A stretch of DNA of 64,000 nucleotides, taken from contig OX465107.1 in the NCBI GenBank assembly GCA_949987565.1, positions 18,044,379 to 18,108,378 of the forward strand, in the 5' to 3' direction. The translations under genes were made by a program, and so were the position numbers. A model generated the notes under the pieces. The model saw only the letters and a list, made by a program, of their open reading frames with translations, ran no database searches and had not been told where the DNA came from. Source of the DNA: Luidia sarsii. Taxonomy: Eukaryota; Echinodermata; Asteroidea; Paxillosida; Luidiidae. Below, piece after piece: positions 46,658 through 56,272 of this stretch. Position 1 is the stretch's first letter. Each line of letters starts with the position of its first letter.

Positions 46658-46996
46658 GAACCCAGAGGGGTGGGGGGGGGGGGGAGGGTGCCTCAGGTCA
46701 CAACAGTCCAGTCGTCAGGCACTCGTCATCCCTTGCAGAGAGACACTTTGTCATAGACTGCCTGGCTGTGCCCGCGGCCCAATTTATGACACTATCAATG
46801 TCATTTTGTAACCTCAAAGGTCCTACTCAGCATCCCCATGAGCCGTTATTTTGCCAGCTCAAATAATTTAACCATTATCTCGGTCACATTGACTGACTAA
46901 ATAGTCCAGGTGGGAACGACGGTAAGATTGAACCATTTGACCATCGTCTCAGTTGAATTTTCGTCTAGTGGAAACGGGGCTTATTTCAACTGCAGT

Positions 46997-47196
46997 GAAA
47001 TAAAGTGGACATTATACACGGGAATTTACGGTACTCTGTCCGTCGTCTGGAGACTGCGGAGATTGAAGCAGTGTGATGGTCTTATAAAAGATCCTGGGTG
47101 CAATGAGGTGTGAAGGATCCAGCACTGGATCCCGCTCAGGAACTTGAAGTTGGTAAAATATTATACATGTATGTATAATATTCTATTTCAAATAAA
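46997..47196 (+). terminator. Candidate PIKFYVE polyadenylation signals
   Basis: AAATAAAG at 46998-47004 and AATAAA at 47191-47196 are the first canonical hexamers downstream of the stop (about 340 and 535 bases). Which is used cannot be told from sequence. Confidence 0.5.
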
Positions 47197-47839
47197 GGTC
47201 CAGTACTATGTTACATATTGTAATGAAGCGTATGGACAAGACGCAAGGAGAGGTGAAAATGTAGATGTTCGTTGTTCATTGTTCGTCTTTATTACAGCAT
47301 GCAAGACAAGGGGCATTGACAGAAGACCACAGAATTTGAAATAATGTATGTACAAATTAACCTTTCATTTATAGTAAGCTTCTAAAGCACAGTATGGCTT
47401 ATGATCAATATCACAGAGTCCGACATTAAAAATCAACACAAAGAGGTGGGTTTTTTTGTTCTTTATGCATATTAAAACTTGATATTTGCTGGAAGTTCTG
47501 AAGCTCATTTACATAGGTTGTAGGCACCAAGAAAGTATATAAAATTCAGATTATTTATTAATTTTGCATAGCTTTCTAACATAAAATGAACCGTATTTGT
47601 TTAATTTACACGTTTGTAACAATTCTGTACATTTTTGTTTATATATACAACAAAGTCACTGAAATGCTGTACAAGTACCTTTGAGAAAAGACAATCGACC
47701 TTTGAGAATACATACACGTCACTTACAATACATCCACCTTCGAAAATAATGAATAGAGAATAACTGGTTGCTTGGACGATTACCGGCCTCTCGCTGAGAT
47801 CAAACCCAGATGTGAATTGTCACTTTCTGAACAATATGC

Positions 47840-48035
47840 AGCAAATAAGACTTAAGGCTTTGCATGGTGGGTGAATCAATATAGGAAGGTTTGCGGTGAC
47901 ACCATGAATCAGGTCTTTTAAAGGAAGAGGTTTGGTTCTGAAAAGAACCCGAGTGATAACTCGACATTTCGACCAGTATGCCCTGGCCGTCATCAGGAGA
48001 ATGTCTTGGGCTCGGTGGTGGAACTCCTTAATATG
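47840..48035 (+). mobile_element. Fold-back family left arm with unpaired interior
   Basis: GACTTAAGGCTTTGCATGGT, GGTTTGCGGTGACACCATGA and CCGTCATCAGGAGAATGTCT, then TGGGCTCGGTGGTGGAACTC. The interior after the core matches 50380-50420, so these two may represent the longer form of the element. Confidence 0.75.
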
Positions 48036-49485
48036 CAGCAACAGAATTAATGACGTGAAAGTGAAAACTAAAATGAAAACATCCCTTTCTAGTACTTTAT
48101 GGTAACTGTGCATTGCCCATCACAAATAACTGAGTTTTCCAACCCTCTGGGCTTTATTGCATAGGACAAAAGAGGAAGTTGATAAAAGAAAGAAATACTA
48201 TGGGATCTCGGGGAAATACAGAGGAATCTGTCATATCTGTATAATAGTCACTTGTGTGTACTTTTGATTAGTAAAAAATGTCCTGCGACTGAAAACACCT
48301 TGTGTAAGGTGTGCACAGTTTCCTGGTGTATCGCACGTGTGCAATGAAATAATTGAAATAATTGTTTGTCACATATTTAATGGAATGGGTATGAGTTTGC
48401 TTGGGCTGCCTTAAATATGTTTGTCGTAGACTTGTAAAAAATTACTGGCACAAAAGCTGAATATATTTTATCTTTCACGGCATTAAGAAAGGGATTAATT
48501 AATAACACCTCATTTTGATCGATCCGTATAATTATTGTATCAATTTTATTTTTTTCGCAGACGGAAGACAAAGAGTATCGTTAATAAATACCAATCTATC
48601 AGTGGACCGGTTTCTGAAACATTTCTGATTTTGATCTAGAGGGAGTTTCATTGGATCTTTGCTCTGTCGTGCTGATGCCCAAAATACATGTACCAATGGT
48701 GAATTGCAGATGGTGCATTGCAGGTAGTAGCCATGCTAGTTAATTGGTAGACTAGATGTACAGTATTGTGAATTATTTCAGTTAAAACAATGTTAGATAC
48801 ACAATTGTTGATCGGACGGATTTACTATTTTCTATACAGATAAGAAAAACGGTTCCAATTTCTGTCCAAAATGACAAAGTTCATCATGGAATGGATTGAA
48901 CTTGAAGGCATGAAATGGTAATTCATAGGAATGAATACAAAAAGATGACTGAAGCGCGACTTGCTTTATCTCATGGGATTCGGTTTTGCACCGTCATAGA
49001 CAAGGTTTGAGAATCATACGTAGTTGTCAATTTAATCTACACATTCAAGGAAGCACTGATACCCATAAGGCATTTATTTGTTCAAATCGAAATATAAAAA
49101 AAAATCATTTGATTGGACTTTGGAGGAAGAAAGATTGTGTTTGTTGTTCATGCACAGTAAAAACTACACCAACCAAGTAAATGCCCATACTCTAACTCCC
49201 ATTCCCACAAATCCTTCCAAAATTAGCATCCTTGCTGAATGTTAATACAGTATCTTTAGAAGAGCAGGGTACCAGTTGGAAAGAGTGCATAAGCTTTTGT
49301 AAGCTTTTGCACTTGTCCAACTGGTCAGTCCTTTATGGGCTGCAATTAAGATGTTAATAATAACATTCCTCAGTTAAGACTAACACCTGGACACAGGGTA
49401 CAGCTCTTGAGCAGTAAGGATTAAACAATTCCCAAATTGAGGACAGATTTCAGCTGAGATGGAGCAAGAGAACAAAAGTAGGGCG
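48036..49485. other. Convergent intergenic region, nothing recognised
   Basis: AT-rich DNA between the 3-prime ends of PIKFYVE and EFHB. No exon, RNA gene or known repeat seen. It should include the EFHB 3-prime UTR; an inverted AATAAA-like site lies near 49072. Confidence 0.4.
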
Positions 49486-49489
49486 TAGC

Positions 49490-49665
49490 TGCCAACATAT
49501 CTTAAAGAAATTAGGAATACCTCTGCTAAAAAAAAAAAAGGAATCACAGAGCAAACTACATTAGGAATGCATGTGTATTTCCAAGCCCCAAATCGGAATC
49601 TGTTGTCGAGAGCTTGTAAAAAAAATGATACATTTATAGGAATAGGAATGGTTGGCAGCTATGGC
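49490..49665 (-). repeat. Interspersed copy of the 125-bp (C)n(A)n unit
   Basis: GCAGAGCAAACTACATTAGG, GAATGCATGTGTATTTCCAA and ATCTGTTGTCGAGAGCTTGT match the tandem unit at 50930-51460. Confidence 0.65.
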
Positions 49666-49781
49666 GCATTAAGGGGGCAACCTGTTAAACTTTGACTTGA
49701 AATACTTGCAGATGGGGAGGGCGGCTGAGTGACTCGGATGGTGATGTCTACAAAGGGGACGGCTCCTTGTCGGAGAGGCTA

Positions 49782-49946
49782 CTACGCTGACTCCACACAA
49801 TGACTGGCCTGGGCTTCGTCCAGCACACTCCGGAAGCTCTCCACGCTGACCTGACCGTCCTCGGACCGGGTGGAGGCCAGGCTCCACAGCTTCTGGAAGG
49901 TGTCGTTGTCCATCTTGACTCCGACGGAGGTGAAGATGTCCTTGAT
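49782..49946 (-). CDS. EFHB: EFHB exon 9 (terminal)
   Basis: Minus-strand acceptor CCCCTCCAG|ATCAA, stop TAG at 49782-49784. It encodes IKDIFTSVGVKMDNDTFQKL and WSLASTRSEDGQVSVESFRS, then VLDEA, the degenerate C-terminal EF-hand pair. Confidence 0.95.
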   Translation of the reverse strand: MKDIFTSVGVKMDNDTFQKLWSLASTRSEDGQVSVESFRSVLDEAQASHCVESA

Positions 49947-52900
49947 CTGGAGGGGCGGAAGAGGGAAATCCGATTGAAATACATTTGCAAGTTGTGTGAA
50001 AATAGCCAAGAATATTTCGGTACTATTGTCAATGGTTGAATATACGACAGTTAAAAGTGATGAGAAAGGTGATGCCTTTGAGAAAGGTCCTGCTAGGATC
50101 GAAACGTCAGGCCCACTAAATTTTAGACAGTTAAAAGTGTAAGGTTTGCGGTAACACCATGTAGCACTTCTCTTTCGAGAAGGACTGGGGCTCTGAAAAG
50201 AGCCGGTAACTCATCGTTTTGGGTCATGTGACTTAAGGCTTTGCATGGTGGGTGAAACAATATAGGAGGATTTGCGGTGACACCATGTATAAGGTCTCTT
50301 TAAGAAGAGGTGTGGTTCTGAAAAGAACCCGAGTGGTAACTCGACGTTCCAGCCAGTATGCTCCGGCCGTCATCAGGAGAATGCCTTGGACTCGCTGGTG
50401 GAGGAGCTTATAAGCCGATGATTGCTGAGGCAGGAAGGCAGGAAGGATAATCCTACTGGGAGGGATAATCCTACTTGTGGGGGGGATAATTCTGATTGGG
50501 TTCTGATAACTGAGATTGCTTGCAACTTGTACCTGCGTCTGCGGCCTCCCTTTGAAGAAATCCTTCTCGTAGATGCCCCTGTTGCTGTAGATGGAGGGGT
50601 TGGTCAAGCCGTAGGCATCCGACTCGTCTCCGTAATTCTTGTTGTCGCTGATTCTCTTGATCCGCGGGGCCGAGATGTCGCTGCGGATTGTCGGGATTCC
50701 GTACGAGCGGTAGTCTGGCAACAACAAAAAAGCACAGTGGAATCTGTTGTCAAGAGCTTGTAAAAAGTGATACATTTTCACCAGAAAAAGAGAGGAGTGA
50801 ATCCTTCCAAAATAGGAATGGGTGGCAGCTATGTCTTTGGTTTGCACCGCTGAAACAATAAAAAAAAAAAAAAAAAAAAAAATCACGCCATTTCAAGTCA
50901 TACATCCCTGTACCATCTCAAAGGAATGATTACTCCCAAAATAGGAATGGTTGGCAGCTATGCATGTGTATTTCCAAGCCCAAGGAATCTGTTGTCAAGA
51001 GCTTGTAAAAGGTGATCCATTTTTACCCCCCCCAAAAAAAAAAAAGAGGAATGATTCCTCCCAAAATAGGAATGGTTGGCAGCTATGCATGTGTATTTCC
51101 AATTCCAAGGAATCTGCTGTCAAGAGCTTGTAAAAGGTGATCCATTTTTACCCCCCCCCCAAAAAAAAAGAGGAATGATTCCTCCCAAAATAGGAATGGT
51201 TGGCAGCTATGCATGTGTATTTCCAATTCCAAGGAATCTGCTGTCAAGAGCTTGTAAAAGGTGATCCATTTTTACCCCCCCCCAAAAAAAAGAGGAATGA
51301 TTCCTCCCAAAATAGGAATGGTTGGCAGCTATGCATGTGTATTTCCAATTCCAAGGAATCTGTTGTCAAGAGCTTGTAAAAGGTGATCCATTTTTCCCCC
51401 CCCCAAAAAAAAGAGGAATGATTCCTCCCAAAATAGGAATGGTTGGCAGCTACGTCTCTGGTTTGCACCGCTGCCGGCCGGCTCAGCGAGGAGGCTCACC
51501 TTTCGTGGACACACCGCCCACCACGGCGTTGATCATGGAGGCGGAGGTGCGATGCTCGCCCACGGAGCGGTCGATCTGCTTGCGGAGCCTCTCCACGTCC
51601 TCCTCCCCCTCGCCCCCCGAGGCCTGCCGCGCCTGGGCGCCGCCGCCACTGCCGGCAGAGTCCGGGGCCAGCTCGCCGCCCTGCTGCATCTTGTCCTTCC
51701 AGTTGAGGAAGTTGGCAAACTCGGCGTAGTCGATGTGGCCGTCCTGGTTGCTGTCGCAGTAGGCGATGAGCTGGTCAAGCAGTTCGGGCTCCACCGGCAG
51801 GCTGAACTGACTGCAGCAGGCCCGCAGCTCCTGGCTGTCGATGCGGCCGTCTCCGTTCTGCAGAACCAGGGGAAGGGGGAAGGTTGGTGGGACAGAAAAC
51901 AAACAAACAACGTAATTCAATGAGGGTTTGCCATGCTTGACGTAATGAGCACTGAATGCCCAGCGCTGAGCCCGATGCCTCATGAAAAGATGATGCAATG
52001 ATGCAATGGTGGGTGAGCAGAGATATCAGGCTGTACATGAAGGAGATAGCAAGTGAAGAATAGTTTACGGTGACACAATGTACAAGCTATCATGTGAGTT
52101 AGTGTGGCTCTAAGAAGAGCTGAGGTACTCAATGTTTCAGAGCAGAGTGCACTGTCATCAAGAGCCAGTCAGAGAGAGAATGTACCCTGTGCGTCATCAG
52201 GAGACTGATAGAATGTGTGAGAACACGTTGGCCCTTTTCCCCAACGTCTCTGTTATAAATTCAAACGCTGAAAACACAAGGTTGGAGTTCTTTGTTTAAG
52301 CCGAAGCTTTAGATTCTTTTTCAAAAACGCAGTATAACATTCAAAAATGCCAAAGCCAAAGGCCTCCCATTTTCATGCCTTGCACTTTAAAATGGACGAA
52401 AGAACTAGAGACAAAGCTAGAGGCCTGAGCCTAAGCCAGGTTTTGGAAAAAAAGGACCATTGAGTGTAAAGTATATGACTTCGGGTGAACCTCCTGATTC
52501 ACTCTGCGAATGGCTGCACGCACGGTACGGAGGCTGATAGAACAGAGGGGGAATGGATCGGGTCTGGATCTGCTCCTACCTTGTCGTAGTGGTTGAAGGC
52601 GGCCCGCAGGTCATTGAAGTTGTGGTAGTTGGCCTTCTTCAGCTGCTGCCGGACGGCGGCCAGGAGCCCCCGGTCCCTGTCCTTGCCGCGCAAGTAGGCG
52701 CCCTGCGACCGGCCATGCATCAGGTCGCCGGCGCCGTACTCGTCCGGCTTGATCAGGATGCCATAGGCGTGGTCTGGCGGCACCCGCATGGTCTCCTTGA
52801 TGGGGTCGTGCACCAGGCCCAGCTGGGGCTGGGTGCGCTCCCGGAAGTCGTCCACCCGCTTGGAGACCACCTTGGTGCCCGTGTCCCTGCAAGAATGAAG

Positions 52901-55900
52901 GAAGAGTCGGATCAATAATCACTGCTATGGTTTCATCGCGCATTATTGTTTAGCACTGCTGCCACTGCGTGCATCTGCTTGGCGCTAGACTTATGAGGAG
53001 ACTTGGAATCATTACAAAACAATGGAATGCTAGCATTGACTGGTTTCCAATGCTTCTAAAAAGCCTTTGGGAACTTTGAATAACTTGTGCAAGCAACCAG
53101 CTAATAACAAGAGGGAAGAATATCAGGTAAATACAAAAAAAAACTGTTGCAAACTGCTCACTGACTAAAATGACCCGCAATACATAAATCTCAACAGTTA
53201 GAGGGCCTGACATTTCGATCCACGCAGGACCTTTCTTAGTGTTTTTGCCTCTTTGCCCGGTGGAGTTCGAAGCTGAATGTTGGCAGTGTGAGAACGCTAA
53301 AAGGGCCCATTGTGGACGAGCTGTGTAGGCTCCTGTAGTACACGCAGCTGTGACTGGAATGGTTTTGTGGATGGGCCGTGGGTCCTATTGCACAAGGGTC
53401 ACATAGCTCTGGCATGAAGTGCTTGAATATAATGCATGAATATCAGAGTACTTCGTGCGCTTCACAAACGATCGAAGAACACTGGTAAAGATAGTGTGAC
53501 AGCTAGTTTGCATATTTCTCCTGCGCAGCGCCCTCGCTTGACCTACTTTATTAGCAGAGAGCCATTGCACCGCTTACACATGTGATTGCAGCAGTCTGCA
53601 TTTCTCATACACTGTACAAGAATAGTTGCCTTGAGATCTCCTTGATGTCTCGACCAGTTTGGTTTTTTTTTTTTTTCATTTGATGCTCCACCATTAAAGA
53701 ACCAGTCAGTGAATGTACACCATCCTTGTCGTGTCACATTTCCTAAGGTGCCACAATAGCAAAGACTGGACCGGGACTGGAGCCTAGGACCTCTGGCTTA
53801 AGGGGTCATCACCCGATTGAGCTATCCAGCCCTTAGGTAGGGGCCTTCCCAAATAGTCAACTATCTTTGCTGTAGTGGGGGCAACCCAACATGTTAATCA
53901 TTTCAGATTGCTGGCAATGACATCACACTCTGGAGGACTTACAGGTAGTCGTTGCGGAGCCACTTCAGTGTCTTGGCCACGTTCTTGCCGTCATTGTCGT
54001 GCGGCGTGGCCACGCCAAACAGGCTTTCCTTGGGGTAGCGGCTCCAGTCGTAGTTGCGGTCCACCGCCTCGCCTACGTGGTACTCGTGGTGGGTCAGCCG
54101 GTAGAGGTCGCGACCCGCCTCGCTCTCCTCCATGACCTGATGGTGGGGCTTCGGGGGACTGACCAACTCCCCGGCCGTCACGTCTGTGTCATCGAAAGCC
54201 AAGAAAAAAAGTCAAACGCAATACATTTCTGGGAAAGTAACCAAGAAAAACTGATTGGATATGAATTTCAAAAGTTAGAGGGCCTGGCGTTTCAATCCAA
54301 GCAGGACCTTTCTCAAAGGCAAGGTGAAAAGGACATACACAGACAGTCAGGGGAAGGAAAGCCCTGACACACGTGCCAGAGAAAGGTATGCCTTTGAGAA
54401 AGGTGTGCTTTTGAGTTTGAGAAAGGTCCTGCCTTTGAGAAAGGTCCTGCCTTTGAGAAAGGTACTGCCTTTGAGAGAGGTCCTGCCTTTGAGAGAGGTC
54501 CTGCCTTTGAGAAAGGTTTTGCCTTTGAGAAAGGTCCTGCCTTTGAGAGAGGTCCTGCCTTTGAGAAAGGTCCTCCCAGGATGGGAACAGCAGGCCCCTC
54601 AGATTATTTTGAGGAATTGTTTCCTGGGACATGAAAGCCAAATGAAGATGGCATGCCATACTCTCGGCCAGACTCTGGGGACGATCAACTCCACTCCACT
54701 CCACTCACCAAACACGTTGGCGATGCCAAACTTGGCCTGGTACTGGTCCAAGTCCTTGGGCAGGCCAGTGCTCTGGTCGTGCGACTTGCCCAGGGGTCCC
54801 TTCTGCTTGCTCAGGTACAGGGACGACTCCTTCTTGTCGGCCAGCCTCTGCTGGAACAGCGACTTGGGGTCCGGGTTGATCAGCTCGCCGGCCTTTGGGA
54901 ACGCACAGAGGATTGCCGATGGAAACGTTAGCACAAGGTTAGCACAGACCTTAAATTCAAAATTTAAAAGTTTTCGACCTCGGGCACTATTTTGCACACA
55001 ACAAACCAAACGGTTATTCTGCCGGAGGTCGTTCCTGAATAACCGTTTGGGGAAGAGGGGCGGCAGAACGTAAATGACAGTTTGTAAATCAGAGTTAGGG
55101 ACTGGCAGAATAGCGTTTGCGGGAAGGATGCTGTCGCCGGGTCAATATGTACACTGCCTTGTTTTTTCTTTGCTGAAATTCCACCCCCCACCCCGACTAA
55201 AATGTCCTTAACAATTATTTGCACATTGATCGCGGCTAGCGGGTGACTTACAAAGAGCGAAGCTTTGGTTTTGACGCCGTGGTTGACTGTCGAGGCGACG
55301 TCAGGATCCAGGGCTTTACCGTAGAACACTCTCCTCACTTGCGGCACTGCCTGGGTGAAGTTCCGGAATTTCTTCACTTGGTCTGGAGTTTGAACCTGCA
55401 TTGAATGAAATAGGCAATGACTCACAAGCTCTTACTAGTCTTAGTCTTACTCTTAAGCCGTGTTCGCACTGGAATTTTTTTTTTTATTGAGACCGTGGGT
55501 AACGCGTAAATCTTACCACCGTCTGCACTCGGATTATCGACATGGGTAGATAACCGCAACGACGGGTAAAACTTAACCGACTGACTAAATACAAATGCAT
55601 GAGATGGCGCTTCCGCACTGGACTTTTCGACTTGGTTAAACTGACATTGGTCAATTTATCTTGGCTGAAGTCAGTCGGTTAACTTAACAACCATTCAAGC
55701 TGGGTAGTTACCTACCTGGGAGGAAAACTTCCTGGGCTGTCTGCACTGGACTTAAATTAAATGGTCAAGTTACCCATTTGCTTGGTTAGTTTCCCCCAAA
55801 AAAAGTCCTGTGTGGACAGGGCTTAAGTCTTACCTAGGTCTTTCACACCACCGAACAAAACTATCTTATCTAAAAAAAATGTCTACGGGTATTTTCTTGG

Positions 55901-56272
55901 ATCAAATTACTAATTTATATTTACCCTTTCTATGTTAAGACAGTCCCTTGTTGTTTCACCTTCCATTGTGATGAGTTTACCAGCCTGGAAAATAAAAACA
56001 TGAATTAATGTCAGTGAAAAAAAAATCATCGTTATTAAATCAGTTTCAAACTTTCATCAACTGTTCAGAATCGCAGTTGTAAAGTTTTCGTAACTAAACT
56101 TGAACTTAAGATCTGATGTCCGAATTAATTTCAACGTTAATTAACTCACCGAAGTCATGTCCGGGTTCATATCCTTAAACTTGCCGCTGTTGCTTCCGAC
56201 TGTCGGCAGCCGAGATTGACGAGTGCTCGGTGCTGAGTGAGACTGTCGTGGGTCCATTGTGGAAGCCTCCAT
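49782..56272 (-). CDS. EFHB: EFHB (CFAP21), EF-hand domain family member B, nine exons
   Basis: EFHB/CFAP21 is a microtubule inner protein of motile-cilium doublets; the human protein has also been linked to store-operated calcium entry. Nine exons join in frame to 587 residues (human about 833, with a longer N-terminus). Order: variable N-terminus 1-61; conserved PDQVKKFRNFTQAVPQVRRV block (64-83); DPKSLFQQRLADKKESSLYL; YDWSRYPKESLFGVATPHDN; DFRERTQPQLGLVHDPIKET; EF-hand loop 1 DKNGDGRIDSQE (352-363); EF-hand loop 2 DSNQDGHIDYAE (388-399), both with all calcium ligands; DYRSYGIPTIRSDISAPRIK; and a C-terminal EF-hand-like fold lacking calcium ligands. Intron 6 splits the first EF loop after Lys353. 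It converges with PIKFYVE and diverges from RAB5. Confidence 0.95.
50065..50130 (+). mobile_element. GATCCTAGCAGGACC family solo arm
   Basis: TGCCTTTGAGAAAGGTCCTG then CTAGGATCGAAACGTCAGGC and CCACTAAATTTTA. Confidence 0.7.
50135..50425 (+). mobile_element. Two adjoining fold-back family left arms
   Basis: First, 50140-50225: GTTTGCGGTAACACCATGTA with GGGGCTCTGAAAAGAGCCGG. Second, 50228-50425: GACTTAAGGCTTTGCATGGT to CCGTCATCAGGAGAATGCCT then TGGACTCGCTGGTGGAGGAG, sharing the interior of the copy at 47840. Confidence 0.78.
50533..50714 (-). CDS. EFHB: EFHB exon 8
   Basis: Acceptor TTGTTGCCAG|ACTAC, donor ACGCAG|GTACAA, phase 0 at the end. It encodes YRSYGIPTIRSDISAPRIKR, then NYGDESDAYGLTNPSIYSNR and GIYEKDFFKGR, strongly conserved with vertebrates. 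Confidence 0.97.
50855..50885 (+). repeat. Poly-A tract
   Basis: A run of about 25 A within EFHB intron 7. Confidence 0.85.
50930..51465 (-). repeat. Tandem array of 121-126-bp unit, 5 copies, with (C)n(A)n tracts
   Basis: Each copy contains AGGAATGGTTGGCAGCTATG and TGTCAAGAGCTTGTAAAAGG, then a C-run next to an A-run (ACCCCCCCCCAAAAAAAA). Copy starts near 50943, 51068, 51192, 51314 and 51435. Unit length varies mainly with the homopolymers. Confidence 0.93.
51500..51857 (-). CDS. EFHB: EFHB exon 7 (EF-hands)
   Basis: Acceptor CTGGTTCTGCAG|AACGG, donor ACGAAAG|GTGAGC, phase 1. It completes EF-hand loop 1 (NGDGRIDSQE) and contains loop 2 (CDSNQDGHIDYAEFANFL), followed by a Gly/Ala/Glu-rich linker and DVERLRKQIDRSVGEHRTSA. 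Confidence 0.98.
52045..52225 (+). mobile_element. Fold-back family copy, diverged
   Basis: GTTTACGGTGACACAATGTA, then GGCTCTAAGAAGAGCTGAGG, CTCAATGTTTCAGAGCAGAG and TGCGTCATCAGGAGACTG. An unrelated hairpin-MITE fragment (GAGGGTTTGCCATGCTTGAC) lies at 51915. Confidence 0.65.
52580..52886 (-). CDS. EFHB: EFHB exon 6
   Basis: Acceptor CATTCTTGCAG|GGACA, donor GACAAG|GTAGGA, phase 0. It encodes DFRERTQPQLGLVHDPIKET and DHAYGILIKPDEYGAGDLMH, then NFNDLRAAFNHYDK, entering EF-hand 1. Best conserved part of the protein. Confidence 0.98.
53130..53245. mobile_element. GATCCTAGCAGGACC family arm
   Basis: AACTGCTCACTGACTAAAAT, then AGAGGGCCTGACATTTCGAT and CCACGCAGGACCTTTC: an inverted solo arm in EFHB intron 5. 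Confidence 0.65.
53755..53930 (-). mobile_element. tRNA-derived SINE
   Basis: The minus strand shows GGCTGGATAGCTCAATCGGG (box A), CAGAGGTCCTAGGCTCCAGT (box B region), a leader with AGTTGACTATTTGGGAAGGC and a tail AGTCTTTGC. Confidence 0.7.
53943..54183 (-). CDS. EFHB: EFHB exon 5
   Basis: Acceptor CGATGACACAG|ACGTG, donor CTACCT|GTAAGT, phase 2. It encodes SPPKPHHQVMEESEAGRDLY, then EYHVGEAVDRNYDWSRYPKE and SLFGVATPHDNDGKNV. Confidence 0.97.
54265..54605 (+). repeat. 18-bp minisatellite grown from the GATCCTAGCAGGACC family
   Basis: A family arm opens at 54268 (TTAGAGGGCCTGGCGTTTCA). From about 54388 to 54570 its segment CCTGCCTTTGAGAAAGGT is repeated about nine times. The array ends in TCCTCCCAGGATGGGAACAG, the next part of the arm. 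Confidence 0.88.
54709..54892 (-). CDS. EFHB: EFHB exon 4
   Basis: Acceptor CGTTCCCAAAG|GCCGG, donor GTGTTTG|GTGAGT, phase 1. It encodes INPDPKSLFQQRLADKKESS, then QYQAKFGIANVFG. The pre-acceptor tract is weak, but the frame fits both neighbours. Confidence 0.94.
55252..55395 (-). CDS. EFHB: EFHB exon 3
   Basis: Acceptor CATTCAATGCAG|GTTCA, donor TCGCTCTTT|GTAAGT, phase 0. It encodes TPDQVKKFRNFTQAVPQVRR, then VFYGKALDPDVASTVNHGVK. Confidence 0.97.
55452..55832. mobile_element. MITE with CTTAAGCC..TGT..CACTGGA termini
   Basis: Left end CTTAAGCCGTGTTCGCACTG-GAATTTTTTTTTT and right end AAAAAAAGTCCTGTGTGGAC-AGGGCTTAAG are inverted copies. CTGCACTGGACTT and GGTTAA motifs recur inside. About 380 bp, in EFHB intron 2. 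Confidence 0.72.
55925..55984 (-). CDS. EFHB: EFHB exon 2
   Basis: Acceptor TTTTTATTTTCCAG|GCTGG, donor ATAGAAAGG|GTAAAT, phase 0. It encodes 20 residues (AGKLITMEGETTRDCLNIER). Short and weakly conserved; supported by frame and splice sites. Confidence 0.85.
56150..56272 (-). CDS. EFHB: EFHB exon 1 (start codon)
   Basis: An ATG at 56272 opens MEASTMDPRQSHSAPSTRQS and runs to donor ATGACTTCG|GTGAGT, phase 0. An upstream in-frame Met lies at 56326, but a possible 5-prime UTR acceptor (GTTGCACGACAG, about 56297) lies between, so the downstream Met is preferred. A third Met is at residue 6. Confidence 0.7.

Noticed and set aside
45722..46241. Lys/Arg-rich repeat frames
   Set aside because: They read the 42-bp array derived from a fold-back element.
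54189..55073. Gln/Arg- and Lys/Leu-rich frames opposite EFHB exon 4
   Set aside because: They combine the 18-bp array with shadow frames of EFHB. The minus-strand exon structure explains the conserved part.
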